From Apostichopus japonicus (lineage: Eukaryota; Echinodermata; Holothuroidea; Aspidochirotida; Stichopodidae), in the NCBI RefSeq assembly GCF_037975245.1, contig NC_092583.1:15979264-16043263 (forward strand): 64,000 bases of DNA, written 5' to 3'. Positions within the stretch are counted from its first letter, which is position 1, and each line of letters opens with the position of its first letter. A program made the translations under genes and the position numbers. This document shows, in pieces, positions 41,701-50,100 of this stretch. The notes below the pieces were generated by a model. That model saw only the letters and a list, made by a program, of their open reading frames with translations. It did no database searches and was not told the DNA's origin.

Positions 41701-42322
41701 ATAAGGACTTAAAGCAACATGTGACATAAACCTTCATTTCTGTGTCAATACAAAATTCCACTGACATTGCAGTTACTAGTCAAAGTTTATATGCTATCAA
41801 AAAATGTAAAAATTCAGAAAATATCAAAATCATTACACTTGATGGTGTCTCAATAGACACAGCGATTGGTATGAGAAAGTTCATACAAATTTAAAAAAAA
41901 CAAAATTAGGTTGGGCATCTTTGTTTAGTGCAAGCTTATTGTGAACAGCATCCTTGAAAAACTTGGTAAAAGTAGGAATCAGCTAGAAAAAGCTGCTTTA
42001 AGGAGGGCAATTCAACAGTGTTATAGGAAGATGCTTTAAACTCAATGGCAAATTATCTTGTTGTAATAGATAATAGCAACCACAAGAAGCTGAAACTGTG
42101 TACACTGGTGGTAGAGGAGGGGGATGAAGGGGGGGGGAGTTCACAAATGGTGAATTCTTTGTGATCTGTGGCAAAAGTATGTATCAGTATCTCAACTTCT
42201 CATCTTATCTTCTCACAGCTGATGATGGGGCTTTGGGTATGAGTGATATATCCCCCACTGGTAGTCCTCGAGTCAGCCTCGACATGCAACTTCAAGCCAA
42301 CGAGAGCGATGGTAGCCTGTGA
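8755..42322 (+). CDS. CDC27: CDC27 / APC3, TPR scaffold subunit of the anaphase-promoting complex
   Basis: Twenty coding exons join in frame to 846 aa (human protein about 824): 8755-8778, 11646-11721, 12756-12903, 13968-14093, 15047-15144, 16297-16466, 17014-17222, 18162-18273, 19626-19750, 20397-20493, 21288-21516, 22589-22761, 23391-23543, 23999-24079, 24672-24799, 25369-25486, 25979-26107, 40692-40766, 41466-41631, 42219-42322. Every junction has an AG acceptor, and all donors are GT except the last (GC). N-terminal TPRs, used for dimerisation in the family, span about residues 9-160 (FLAERLYAE, LLATCYYRSG). A low-complexity Ser/Thr-Pro linker runs about 160-470 and contains SFGILPLDTPSPGD, almost as in vertebrates. 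C-terminal TPRs span about 473-800 (YAYTLLGHEY, WYGIGMIYYRQEKF, ALASFSWAHDLDPKG). In the family this TPR superhelix binds the Ile-Arg tails of CDC20/CDH1 and APC10 in the nuclear APC/C ubiquitin ligase. Intron 17 (14.6 kb) hosts two antisense genes. Confidence 0.96.
9511..9785. mobile_element. Tc1/mariner-like MITE with inverted ends (CDC27 intron 1)
   Basis: The left end (9511: GAGTATTGCGAAGTTCGGAC, then ACCC) is mirrored at 9746-9785. There the reverse complement reads CAGTATTGCGAAGTTCGGAA, with a second partial copy GCAAAGTTCGGACACCCC inside it. TA lies next to the left end at 9509-9510 and TA occurs a few bases outside the right end, as expected for mariner-type target sites, although the exact right boundary is not certain. 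No transposase frame is present. Confidence 0.55.
9825..9960. repeat. 68-bp direct duplication in CDC27 intron 1
   Basis: CATAGAGTGACCYAYTATTA followed by TGCACTC begins at 9825 and again at 9893, and both copies end in TTTCTTTCATTCT. There are two diverged copies. The rest of intron 1 up to 11645 is AT-rich with no recognised feature. Confidence 0.65.
18481..18690. repeat. 104-bp direct duplication in CDC27 intron 8
   Basis: TCACCAGGTCACYWGAACTG starts at 18481 and again at 18585. Each copy continues through AAATCTGTAGTTAATT and CATGAATATTTAT to a RTTATTAGAATA phrase. The two copies are about 90% alike by eye. Confidence 0.75.
18858..19039 (+). mobile_element. U2 snRNA-headed retroposon (SINE-like) with 14-bp TSD
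   Basis: The insert opens with CTTTTGGCTAAGATCA, then GTGTAGTATCTGTTC at 18875-18889. Apart from one changed base this is the 5' part of spliceosomal U2 snRNA, including the GUAGUA branch-point recognition sequence. After about 32 nt the similarity to U2 stops and roughly 140 bp of unrelated GC-richer text follows, ending in a short A-rich tail (TTAAAAAAAG). A 14-bp direct repeat, TATCATTTTACTGC, flanks it exactly (18844-18857 and 19040-19053), which is the signature of LINE-type retroposition. It sits in sense in CDC27 intron 8. snRNA-headed SINEs are known in some animals; whether this family is described I cannot tell. It could also be a one-off chimeric U2 retropseudogene. Confidence 0.75.
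19690..20285 (+). repeat. Tandem copies of the 3' end of CDC27 exon 9 with its splice donor
   Basis: The true exon ends at 19750 (ACCAACCTCCGTCCCATC, then GTGAGT). The same text with its donor recurs downstream inside the intron: at 19971-19980 followed by GTAAGG, and at 20197-20206 followed by GTGAGT. The spacings are 230 and 226 bp. The copied block starts in the exon (AACACTAAAG) and includes about 170 bp of following intron. The copies have lost frame and perfect identity but keep a usable-looking 5' splice site each. Confidence 0.85.
20855..21108 (+). mobile_element. tRNA-derived SINE
   Basis: The head is tRNA-like: A box TAGCCTAGTGG (20863-20873) and B box GGTTCGATTCC (20907-20917) match RNA polymerase III internal promoters at tRNA spacing. 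An unrelated body follows (about 20925-21080, with GTTGTTCAATAACAAC near the start), and the element ends in an ATACATAC-type short repeat tail. It lies in sense in CDC27 intron 10. No clear target-site duplication was found. It is not a real tRNA gene: the acceptor stem does not close. Confidence 0.8.
21690..22450 (+). repeat. TTTCTAGTAAGTATG minisatellite in CDC27 intron 11
   Basis: Short phrases of the type ATGTTTCTAGTAAG and TTAATTAGT recur throughout, arranged in a higher-order period of about 120 bp marked by TTGTTCTCGCTAATAAATAT. On the CDC27 sense strand the array contains about 13 copies of the hexamer GTAAGT, the consensus 5' splice site. The next real exon begins at 22589, only about 140 bp after the array. 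Confidence 0.85.
24378..24590. repeat. 103-bp direct duplication in CDC27 intron 14
   Basis: TCAAATAAGTGCATAAA followed by GTGTAAGTTTGTGATCACT occurs at about 24383 and 24486; both copies run on to GAAATAAAT and ATTACATAAC. They are nearly identical. Confidence 0.75.
25060..25270. repeat. About 95-bp direct duplication in CDC27 intron 15
   Basis: TTTGCTGCTTGCAGT (25079 and 25168) and ATTGATTACTARCTTAGAAT (25118 and 25218), followed by TGGTCACAATCTG, occur twice with small indels. Note that TGCTTGCAG could serve as a weak extra 3' splice site ahead of the true acceptor at 25368. Confidence 0.65.
26108..28919. other. CDC27 intron 17, first part: no gene recognised
   Basis: AT-rich DNA with a G-run near 26650, a short TA tract near 26720, poly(T) near 28165 and a C-run near 28465. 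No conserved exon, RNA gene or TIR pair was recognised. Confidence 0.35.
28920..28925 (-). terminator. Polyadenylation signal for the 29092-30312 gene
   Basis: The plus strand reads TTTATT, so AATAAA lies on the minus strand about 167 bp after the stop codon of the sulfotransferase gene. It is the first canonical signal seen downstream. Assignment is by position only. Confidence 0.45.
29092..30312 (-). CDS. Divergent HS3ST-like sulfotransferase, copy A (intronless)
   Basis: A single open frame of 406 aa from the ATG at 30312. A short cytosolic tail precedes one membrane span at about 20-39 (IQLLVIASLALCNILLFSY), giving a type II Golgi topology. A stem and then a sulfotransferase domain follow. 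The PAPS 5'-phosphosulfate loop is IGAKKCGTNAL (about 150-160). EVHYYD (about 176-181) holds the Glu that corresponds to the catalytic base of heparan sulfate 3-O-sulfotransferases. EKTPRYFV and the 3'-phosphate segment VRDPVKRLLSDF (about 235-246) follow. Family role: transfer of sulfate from PAPS to position 3 of glucosamine in heparan sulfate. The Cys pair usual near the C-terminus of HS3STs is absent, so the exact acceptor is uncertain. The gene lies antisense in CDC27 intron 17. Possible N-glycosylation sites are NGS and NSS. Confidence 0.85.
   Translation of the reverse strand: MQIELAASPRQEMAVHRKNCIQLLVIASLALCNILLFSYRKHTIVRLKTSPDLLLVRETSPVTSTTTASRLNLHIERNHLLNESDALFLRKSIGARTELRLKRIARENIVRQLRDLQRNASFEGAIPVDISMEVMKREGYASRLPDVILIGAKKCGTNALKFYLEFHPQMCVTGYEVHYYDRYDKHNVSWYESRLAIPRKDQLLFEKTPRYFVTKSAPRNMKRELPRNIKFILLVRDPVKRLLSDFRFTAIMRTKRQWRMRQSAKLETERFTAEVTTNGSTAINSSSPFVYTGDYALHFKEWLKYFDRSQFLIIDNSDMKRNLLGTLQSVEQFVGLDPLYTREMFTADGLGVKVKARTMRSITTDDETFPHPVISDRIERMLRDYYRPKNEEFEQLVGVSFPWTLL
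30313..30950. other. Upstream region of sulfotransferase copy A
   Basis: Probable 5' UTR and promoter of the minus-strand gene. No TATA box or conserved element is certain. Open frames on both strands here lack conserved motifs and are not called. Confidence 0.3.
30952..31795. repeat. AAGTCTGGGTGATGC minisatellite
   Basis: About 840 bp built from a 15-bp unit (CAAGTCTGGGTGATG) that often alternates with an 8-bp partial unit (CAAGTCTG or AAAGTCTA), giving 15- and 23-bp steps. Variant positions (GCAAG/ACAAG/GAAAG) are shuffled between units, as in unequal exchange. Minus-strand frames read as HHPDLQTCITQT-type repeats but lack conserved or start context and are not called genes. It sits between the two nested sulfotransferase genes. 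Confidence 0.9.
31800..38160. other. 6.4 kb of AT-rich intron, no gene recognised
   Basis: No exon, RNA gene or TIR pair was recognised. A diverged direct duplication of about 215 bp is visible: phrases CTCTGGAAAAA, TGTGCACAAACACA and AAGTATT occur at about 32978-33040 and 33192-33230. Poly(A) near 34882 and C-runs near 34990 are simple sequence. Confidence 0.35.
38167..38172 (-). terminator. Polyadenylation signal for the 38284-39513 gene
   Basis: The plus strand reads TTTATT, i.e. AATAAA on the minus strand, 112 bp after the stop codon. It is assigned by position. Confidence 0.5.
38284..39513 (-). CDS. Divergent HS3ST-like sulfotransferase, copy B (intronless)
   Basis: A single open frame of 409 aa from the ATG at 39513. 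A basic cytosolic tail leads to one membrane span at about 39-59 (PLFGLILLTIAVVVIFQVIL), then a stem and the catalytic domain. The PAPS loop is IGAKKTGTNAL (about 154-164), the catalytic-Glu segment is NEVHYYD (about 179-185), followed by EKTPKYFVTKSAP and SVRDPVERLISDF. The C-terminus ends SFPWSTL (copy A ends SFPWTLL). The catalytic domains of A and B are strongly alike, whereas tails and stems differ, so they are paralogues from an old local duplication 8 kb apart in the same orientation. As in copy A, the C-terminal disulfide of typical HS3STs is missing. An internal Met at about 27 is an alternative start. Likely a Golgi polysaccharide sulfotransferase. Confidence 0.85.
   Translation of the reverse strand: MRIFHRERERRQFNNGEKKRTTHNLDMNLAQMTRQWRKPLFGLILLTIAVVVIFQVILSNHHPQPRRRTKAKKHLHMQYVWYNPLTPQENEFVRNAVGKTIDSRLLPPIKQLLLKRLRRAQSTRGLNGTLPATVVKKILHEEGIKSRLPDVIMIGAKKTGTNALKFYLEFHPQLCVTGNEVHYYDRHDQYDVQWYKSRLRIPKKGQLVLEKTPKYFVTKSAPSDIKRELASNIKFILSVRDPVERLISDFRFTTILETKKTWRRKQSAESQAKLLISEIMTAESAINSSHPFVYTSDYALHFKEWLKYFKPGQFLIIENSEMKANVVETLHSVERFLGIDHLYTRDVFAADGMSVKVGKNNITAKNTKDPKLPYPAVSKEVNKVLRDYYRPKNLEFERLAGRSFPWSTL
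39514..40691. other. End of CDC27 intron 17, no gene recognised
   Basis: This stretch probably includes the promoter of sulfotransferase copy B, with a CT-rich run just inside the coding start (about 39480-39500). No further exon or repeat was recognised before the CDC27 acceptor at 40690-40691. Confidence 0.3.
41629..41637 (+). promoter_or_regulatory. CDC27: Non-canonical GC splice donor of CDC27 last intron
   Basis: The penultimate exon ends GAAG and is followed by GCAAGT. Only this junction gives phase 1 and reads into the final exon (ADDGALGMSDISPTG) after the AG at 42217-42218. GC-AG introns of this consensus are processed by the major spliceosome. If the donor is skipped, translation reads on for 16 codons and stops at 41681, replacing the conserved C-terminus. 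Confidence 0.75.
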
Positions 42323-44109
42323 GGATAGCAACATCTCCACCCTGGTCAAGAGAGGCCTAAAGCTGATCCCTGATGAACCCAGGAGGAGGGATAAGCTTAG
42401 CAAACCGAGAGAGGAAGTCCAAGTTTCGAGTAGGGCCATAAAATATTTGTTTCATTTTTTTACAATCAGGCACCAATCATGTCACACTGCCCTTGAAGAG
42501 AAAAATATGCCTACATGTGAGAGTAGTATTGCAGTTGTAATTCTTTTTTTTTTTAGGGGCTTTATGCCATAATGATGTAAGGTGCATATGTCACATTAAT
42601 GTCACTTGCCGTGAGGAGGCTGTAAGGAACAGTTCAACATAGTCCATTTCAATGTTTGGTATCTTTCTTTTGCCTTCGCAACATTACACACGTCGTCAGT
42701 ATTTAAATAACAAACAAAAGCTTCAACCGAATATCCATTATTTCCGATGTCTAAGAGTTTCAGATGATAACCAGCTGTGATGATAACCAGCTGTGATTGA
42801 TGCTATTGGAGCATATTGTATTTTGTTTATTGTAGATGGTATCTTCCCATGGAATGTTTCCTTCCTTCCCTCTTCAGTTTGGGTTTTTGTTGGGTAGCTC
42901 TGCCTTCCCTTTTTGCATTAGCAGTCAAATTTGGATCCTTTGGTTTGTATGGTACGTGAAAGCCTCTTGAACGTCAAGAAGAGCAGATTTGCGACCTGTT
43001 TATGATGAAGTTTCTGTCTTTAACAGCTATACAACTTAAAAGCATCTTCTCTAAAGACAATTTTTATAGTTGATCTTTGTCTTATTATGTGCTAAATATA
43101 AAACTTCATGCAAAATGGTGACACCTGATTTTGTATTTTAAAATGCAGAATCTTGGTCCTTTACAGACAGTGATATTTTTAGATTTTTGTTTTTAAATGC
43201 TGTCGACGGTACGTCAGGCATGAGATGTTCTGATGGATCGTAATTAAGGCTTAAAGTAACTGTCGATATTTAAAAGTCTCCGGAAATGTTTGTAGAACTA
43301 CTGTTTGCGTCGCAGTTCATGTCTCACAGCTCTTGAACATCCGATCTTTAGGAAGTGTAAAACCATTATTAACCTTTACCCTTGGTATTTTGTAATCCAC
43401 TGATGAAGTTACAAACACAATTGTACGAGTCTGTCATTTGTTCAAGCTACATCAATCATGACCCTGTAGATTTTACTTTTCAGACGATTTTCTAGTTTAC
43501 TTTTGGAACAAGGGGTCTATTCACCCGATTGATTTACTAAACCATTTTGTCAGTAAAGTTAGCATGTAAATATAACATATTTCGAACCCAAAATACTTGG
43601 ATACCTGGTAAATTAGCCATTAATATACTAAGGGTAATAGACAATTCACTCAACTACCCATAACTGTAAGTTTCCCCCATGAAGGGGTGTTGTCTGGCCT
43701 TTTCACTGATATTGCTATCAACAGGTTATGTTGATTATGTAGATATAATGAATTTGAGAGAGAGGAGGGAGGGGGGGTGGAGTAAATTTCCTTTTTAATT
43801 TTAATGTATAATTTACTTAAAAAGCTGATGATATAAATGTATTTGTAATCATTTGCACAAGTAAGATCAGAAAGATGAAATAAAACAAAATGATGAAATC
43901 TAGTAATTGTATTTTTGTCTTGTTGTAGTAGTATCACTACCCAGGGAGCATGTATAAAGTAGCTCGTTAATCGGGCAGATAATTAAGAAACTTGGGCCGG
44001 ACGGTTCAGGAGAAAACAAAGAGGACATTATATACTAGTCTGCCTCCTCCATTTGGTGTGAAAACCTTTCAAAGTTCCATTTTTCTGATGAGCACTACTA
44101 CTTCTTCTT
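42323..44109. other. Convergent intergenic region, CDC27 and NUB1 3' UTRs
   Basis: The two stop codons are 1.8 kb apart, tail to tail. No other gene or repeat is seen, apart from T-runs at 42542 and a G-run near 43770. Candidate poly(A) signals for the two genes cross over, so the 3' UTRs may overlap. Confidence 0.5.
43879..43884 (+). terminator. Candidate CDC27 polyadenylation signal
   Basis: This is the only canonical AATAAA I find on the plus strand between the CDC27 stop and NUB1. It implies a 3' UTR of about 1.6 kb. A variant signal or an earlier site is possible. Confidence 0.4.
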
Positions 44110-47100
44110 TCACGTTTCTGTCGATGCAGAAGAGGCGAGCATTATTTTATATTCTTCCAGAAACTGTGTTTCATCCTCCAGGGTGAGATCCAAGTAATCT
44201 TCATCATGTTCTGGTATATCTGGAGCGAGCTCAGCCATCGCTTCTTCCTCGTCTTTTGAGAGTGAATCTTCTGCAGACGAAAGACAAAACCCACAATTAA
44301 ATATTGACGACAACATGTCCATGTAGATCTGCAGATTTTACTAACCCCCCCAAAATGCATTATTATACTACCAAGGCAAGTTTTCATAATTCATCTTAAT
44401 ATAGCCAAATGCTATACAACACTCACCACACCTACACCACACCTACACCTCTTGGCTGCACATTAAAATCCGTTTTACTGTGGGATACCACTTTTAGCCA
44501 GAGGCCACATAACATCGTCAGAAAAAACGCCGGAAATAGAAATTTTAACATGAGGGACTACCTGGTCTTGTAGAGGACATAGCAGCGAGAGATGAGGTCG
44601 ACGGTAAATGGCCGCCATGTTTAGCAAGTTCTTGGACTGCTTTCTGAATGTCTCCTTTCAACTTGAGTAGAGCATTTCTGGCAGCATGCACATCAAATCC
44701 CATCTCAGTGATCTGCAAAAATAAGTATAAATTTTCCACACTGGATTCATTTCTTCAGTAGCAGTTTTAGTATGCTTCTAAACTCAGGTGTGCACTGAGA
44801 TTAATGACACACCCTTGATGTCATATGGACCAAACCAACAACGGTTAGGGTCTTATCTCCTTTCACAAACAGATAATGTTATAAACCAAACCAAACATAT
44901 TTATAACTTCCGTTACCTTGTACTAATGGGTTCTTACTGACATAGCTTAGACGTCACTCACCTGTGCCAACATTTCATCTGTAATATTCCCTGTCCAATC
45001 TGGGCTTGGCTCATCGAAGGATATGTCTGGTACATCGTACCATTCAGGGTGGTTCTGGATGGCTTCCAGGGACAGCTGTAGATCGCTGTTGGTCTGTCTC
45101 AGAGCAGCCGCTGTGACACCACTTGGAAATCCCATGTCTAGTAACTGTTCATAGACGTCAACTTTAATCCTGAAAGAAATGATAAGAAGATCGTAAACTT
45201 AAAACCTGCTAACTCCAGCCTGAGGCGAAGGAAGAGTGAAAATGTGCTACATGATGGAACCATGACAACAATGTACATTTGGGGGGGGGGAGGGGGGGTT
45301 ATAGCACCCCGTAATAAATTAACCCCATAGGTAGAAACGTACAGTACAACCTAAACTGTTAGCCTATATTTCACCAATCAGATGGGAAGGCAGATGATAT
45401 TGACCTATCTTCTTCAAAACTGTACTAGAACTGTACTTGCTATATATGCTGTGCTACATATTTTATGAAATCACCACGGCTAACACCATTGTGTAATGTC
45501 GCCCTCTCTATCTCACTCACAATGTTCCCCTAGCAGATAGAGAGCTGTTTGAATGACACTTTCCACAACTACCTAAGAACCATTATTTCCTTCCCATCCA
45601 TCGAGTTTAACCAAACTTTGTTCACTGTGTAGGATCCATATTGAGGTCTAGACACTGGCTCAGAGATGAGTCTGGTTAAAACATTGAAGACGCGCCCCAA
45701 ACCGTGGGCGGCCATCTGAAAAAGTTAACTTCTGTTGCTTGCAAGTGACGTTTTGTTCGTGTCGCTGCAAAATGCAGACAGTAATGAAACGCGATACCTT
45801 GTTATCTTTAGCTGTACCTGAGATGTCCATCTCTGTATCATTTGTACACTGTGCTGTGGGTATTGACCGCAGCAATATGTACTGACTGTACACTAGTGCC
45901 TAATTACCGACGGTAGCAAGCTGGGTGTGTATTTTCTGGGATCGATGGTGGTGTCTAACACTTCTATTACACCTCATTCGAAACTAGGTCAGATTACCGG
46001 CATTAGACGTTTCTTTTTGCGAGAGTCCTCACACCCTTTAATATTTGGTACACAAATGGGGTTGTTTATATTTGAAGTTCCCATTGGCAGAGATAATTTG
46101 GACAGAAAAAAAATTCTTCAGACCGTAAAGATAAAATAAATCATAACGAGGCTTTAAATGAACTGACAGTTCTAAAAGAGTTGATACAGACAATTTCATC
46201 ACTTGGGCAGCAGTGTGGTTGTAAACTTCAAATGGGACTAGAAGAAGAGTGTTGCAGTGAAAACTGACATCTTTAAAACATGTTATTTCAGTCATTAGCA
46301 ATACAAACAAGAAACAGAAAACACACAAGTAGTTGTTGCTACTCACCATTCTCCATTTGCTGATTTTCCAAGCTTTTTTGCTATTTTTGATTTCCTTGCG
46401 TCTTCTTTCTCTTGCTTGGCTCGAGATTTCTTCCTCTCCTTCCTCTCACTGATCTTTGTTATTGCCTCAGAGACGCTTCCATTTGCTGACCTCAGTCCAA
46501 GTCTAGCCTCTGAAATGCTGTAACCCATAGCAACCAGCTGCATCAATTTTGTTTCATCAATTTGTATCAATTTCAGAATGTTTTCACTCTGCAATATTCA
46601 TAAAAAAAAAACATTGAGATTATTAAAAAGCTTAATTCTTGATGATTCAAGAAACCATGTTTAAAAGCTTGTGGAATCACTGCAGTTTACATATTTCATA
46701 AAGTTATTAACTTATTACTTATTAACTATAAACAATGAAAATAAGCACAATTTTAATAAAAATGAATATGTGCAAGCAATGAAAATTAAATAAATTGATG
46801 GGAAATATTCAACAAACCCTTTGTAATTTTTTTTTTTTAAAACAAAAAACATTAAACACAAAACAGAACAAACACACCTACTTTTTCTAATAATCGTCTG
46901 CACTCAAAAGAGTTTCCCTGATGAAAGTATAGTATTCCTTGAAGAAGATAAAGTTTGACATAAAGAGCCAAATCTTTCCCTTTATCTCCCTTTAAGGTCT
47001 GCAACCTCTCCATGTTTGGACCATGGGAACGTTTGAAAGACTCTTCACAAATTTTTAGCTTTTCTCCTTCAAGAAAGAAAAGGATATCAACTAAGTAGTA

Positions 47101-50100
47101 TTGTAAACAGCATGAGCTCATTACAGATAAACAAAATTAAAGAAAATGACGAAACTTGATTCTTATTTTATACTCTCCGAAGAGACTATCCACAAACTGA
47201 TCAATATCACTAAGAACTGAACGCTTTAGAATGAACTCAAGAATTCTGCTGGATTTCACTTCACGAAAAATTTGACTTTTGTAATTAATAAAAACTCCAT
47301 CTCACCTGCGTTTGGCAGTTGGTCAATATTTTGAAGGCACAGGTAGCACCAAACGATATCAAGGCACAAGATGGCAAAATTGTCCACTGCTTGTAGAATA
47401 TCTGATCGGCAGTGGCTGAATTTGAAGAAATCATCAAGTTCAGTTAATGTGAGATATCATCTGTTGAAAGTTCTTTACAAAAGAATCAATATTAGTTTGC
47501 TTCCCCCTCTCATTTTACTCCCCCCAGACAATTTCCCCAAAAATTAATTGTTATCCAGAAGAGTATATTTAGGTAAAGTCAAGTTTTGCTGTCAAACTGT
47601 TTTATTAACAATTTTTACAGCAAGTTTTATTTTGAAGATATGGAAATTTGGTGATATTTTATTGCAAGTATTTTAAGAGCAGATGGAGTGAAATTATCAA
47701 CACAATTTCAACTGAATAGTCAGTCATATGTTCCTCTTTGTAATATAAACATCAGTTTGTGATTATAAAAAATAACATTTTTTACAGAACTCTTAAAGAA
47801 AGGCTTGAATCGATGTGCATATGACGCTTGATAGCCAGGCAGACATTTCAAACATAATAACACACTGCAATTTCACCGGTCTGTCTTTACACTTTACTTT
47901 CTTAATTAAATTTGCTTTGCTGTCATCACAAAACTACCGACCCCCTCGTATTCCTACATGTAATGAATGATTCATTGCTTGCAAGAACTTTATCCATAGT
48001 TAAAACAGATTTTGAGAGAGGATTTTATCAGCAGTGTGGAATATCAATCTTTTTCTTGCTGGGCTCACATCACAATGCATGTTACCAGATATCCTTGGTC
48101 AAAACCTGTAGTCAAGATGGCTACTGGCAACATTAGCCTCTGAACTTACTTAAAAGCAGTCTCCGATTCCTGTAAGAACAGGACTGCTGTGGAGTCAAGA
48201 TGGCTACCGGCAACATTATCCTCTGAACTTACTTAAAAGCAGTCTCCAATTCCAGTAAGAATAGGACTGCTATGGAGTCAAGATGGCTACTGGCAACATG
48301 AGCCTCTGAACTTACTTAAAAGCAGTCTCCGATTCCAGTAAGAACAGGACTGCTGTGGAGTCAAGATGGCTACTGGCAACATTAGCCTCTGAACTTACTT
48401 AAAAGCAGTCTCCGATTCCAGTAAGAATAGGACTGCTGTGGAGTCAAGATGGCTACTGGCAACATGAGCCTCTGAACTTACTTAAAAGCAGTCTCCGATT
48501 CCAGTAAGAATAGGACTGCTGTGGAGTCAAGATGGCTACCGGCAACATTAGCCTCTGAACTTACTTAAAAGCAGTCTCTGATTCCAGTAAGAATAGGACT
48601 GCTGTGGAGTCAAGATGGCTACTGGCAACATGAGCCTCTGAACTTACTTAAAAGCAGTCTCTGATTCCAGTAAGAACAGGACTGCTGTGGAGTCAAGATG
48701 GCTACTGGCAACATGAGCCTCTGAACTTACTTAAAAGCAGTCTCTGATTCCAGTAAGAACAGGACTGCTGTGGAGTAATCCTTCTTCTTCAACGACGCAC
48801 GTCCCTTCTCATTCAGTGTGAGGGCGACAGACAGAGCTGCCCTCTCTTCTGCTGGTAGGGCCAGAGTTTTGCCATTCTGATCTGTTATTTGTAGGAAAAA
48901 GTTATCTTCATTCAGTCCTGTTCCTAGAAAAAAAAGGAAACAGAATATTAATATAAAAACAAACCAAAAATATGAAATTCTTGCATTAGAATATTTAAAT
49001 GAGTTTTGTTTTTTAATCCAGACTTGCAATGAAGATTACTACAGTAGCTTTTAAACTGTGAGTAAAGCTATTTCTATGTACATGAATGCCATCAGATTAA
49101 CATTGGTTAAGCATGGGCTTAACTGCTGGTTAGCATGGCCTTAACCACTGGTTAGCATGGGCTTAACCACTGGTTAGCATGGGCTTAACCACTGGTTAGC
49201 ATGGGCTTAACCACTGGTTAGCATGGACTTAACCGCTGGTTAGCATGGGCTTAACCGCTGGTTAGCATGAACTTAACCGCTGGTTGCCATGAGCTTAACC
49301 GCTGGTTAACATGGGCTTAACCGCTGGTTAACATGAGCTTAACCTGTTGTTAACATGGGGTATCAAAGAAAATGTGAGATGGCTTCTAAAGCAAGAAATG
49401 TATTTGGAGCTGATATTTAAATTCACGATTAAGGACATTACCTCTGTTTCATACGTACCATACTTTTTGTTGGACAAGAGCTGGGCTGCTTCTTTTGTTC
49501 TTTGAATAGCTGTCAAAGAATCCTCCTTCTGAAGAGCTTCCTTTTCAGTCTCAGATAGAAGAACAACCATCACCTGCCAGAGGGAACAAGACTTCAGTAT
49601 AAGTTTCATGTTGCAGATTTATCCCCGTTCTTCAAATCCTAGTACAGCAGCAGCACTGCTACAATCTGCTCTGTAGTTTGTTGTGGCTGACCCTTCCAAA
49701 CTCCTGCCTCCAGAGTGAGCTGACCCTTCCAAACTCCTGCCTCCAAAGTAAGCTAATTATGACGCTAACACTACCGGACTGAACTTCACCTCAAAGGAGG
49801 AAACTGATGGGGCCAATTCTCTTAAATGTATGCATTATAAAATAGGCATAATTTAGTCACTTGAATTCCGTTTCAGGCTGGAAAATTAAATACCTTGTGA
49901 TGTCTTACAGCTAAATTTCCTACGTCTAAATCTGGTTTATGTTCCTGCAGGTACTATATTGTATGTGAATTGCATGTGCTGAAAAAGTTAGGTCCTATAA
50001 CCTGATTGATTATGCAAATTACGGACTAACTAATATTCAAATGTCCCATCTGTGAGTTTGGAATGTTTGTTTAGCGCATCTTTCTTGCAAAGTAAACTTT

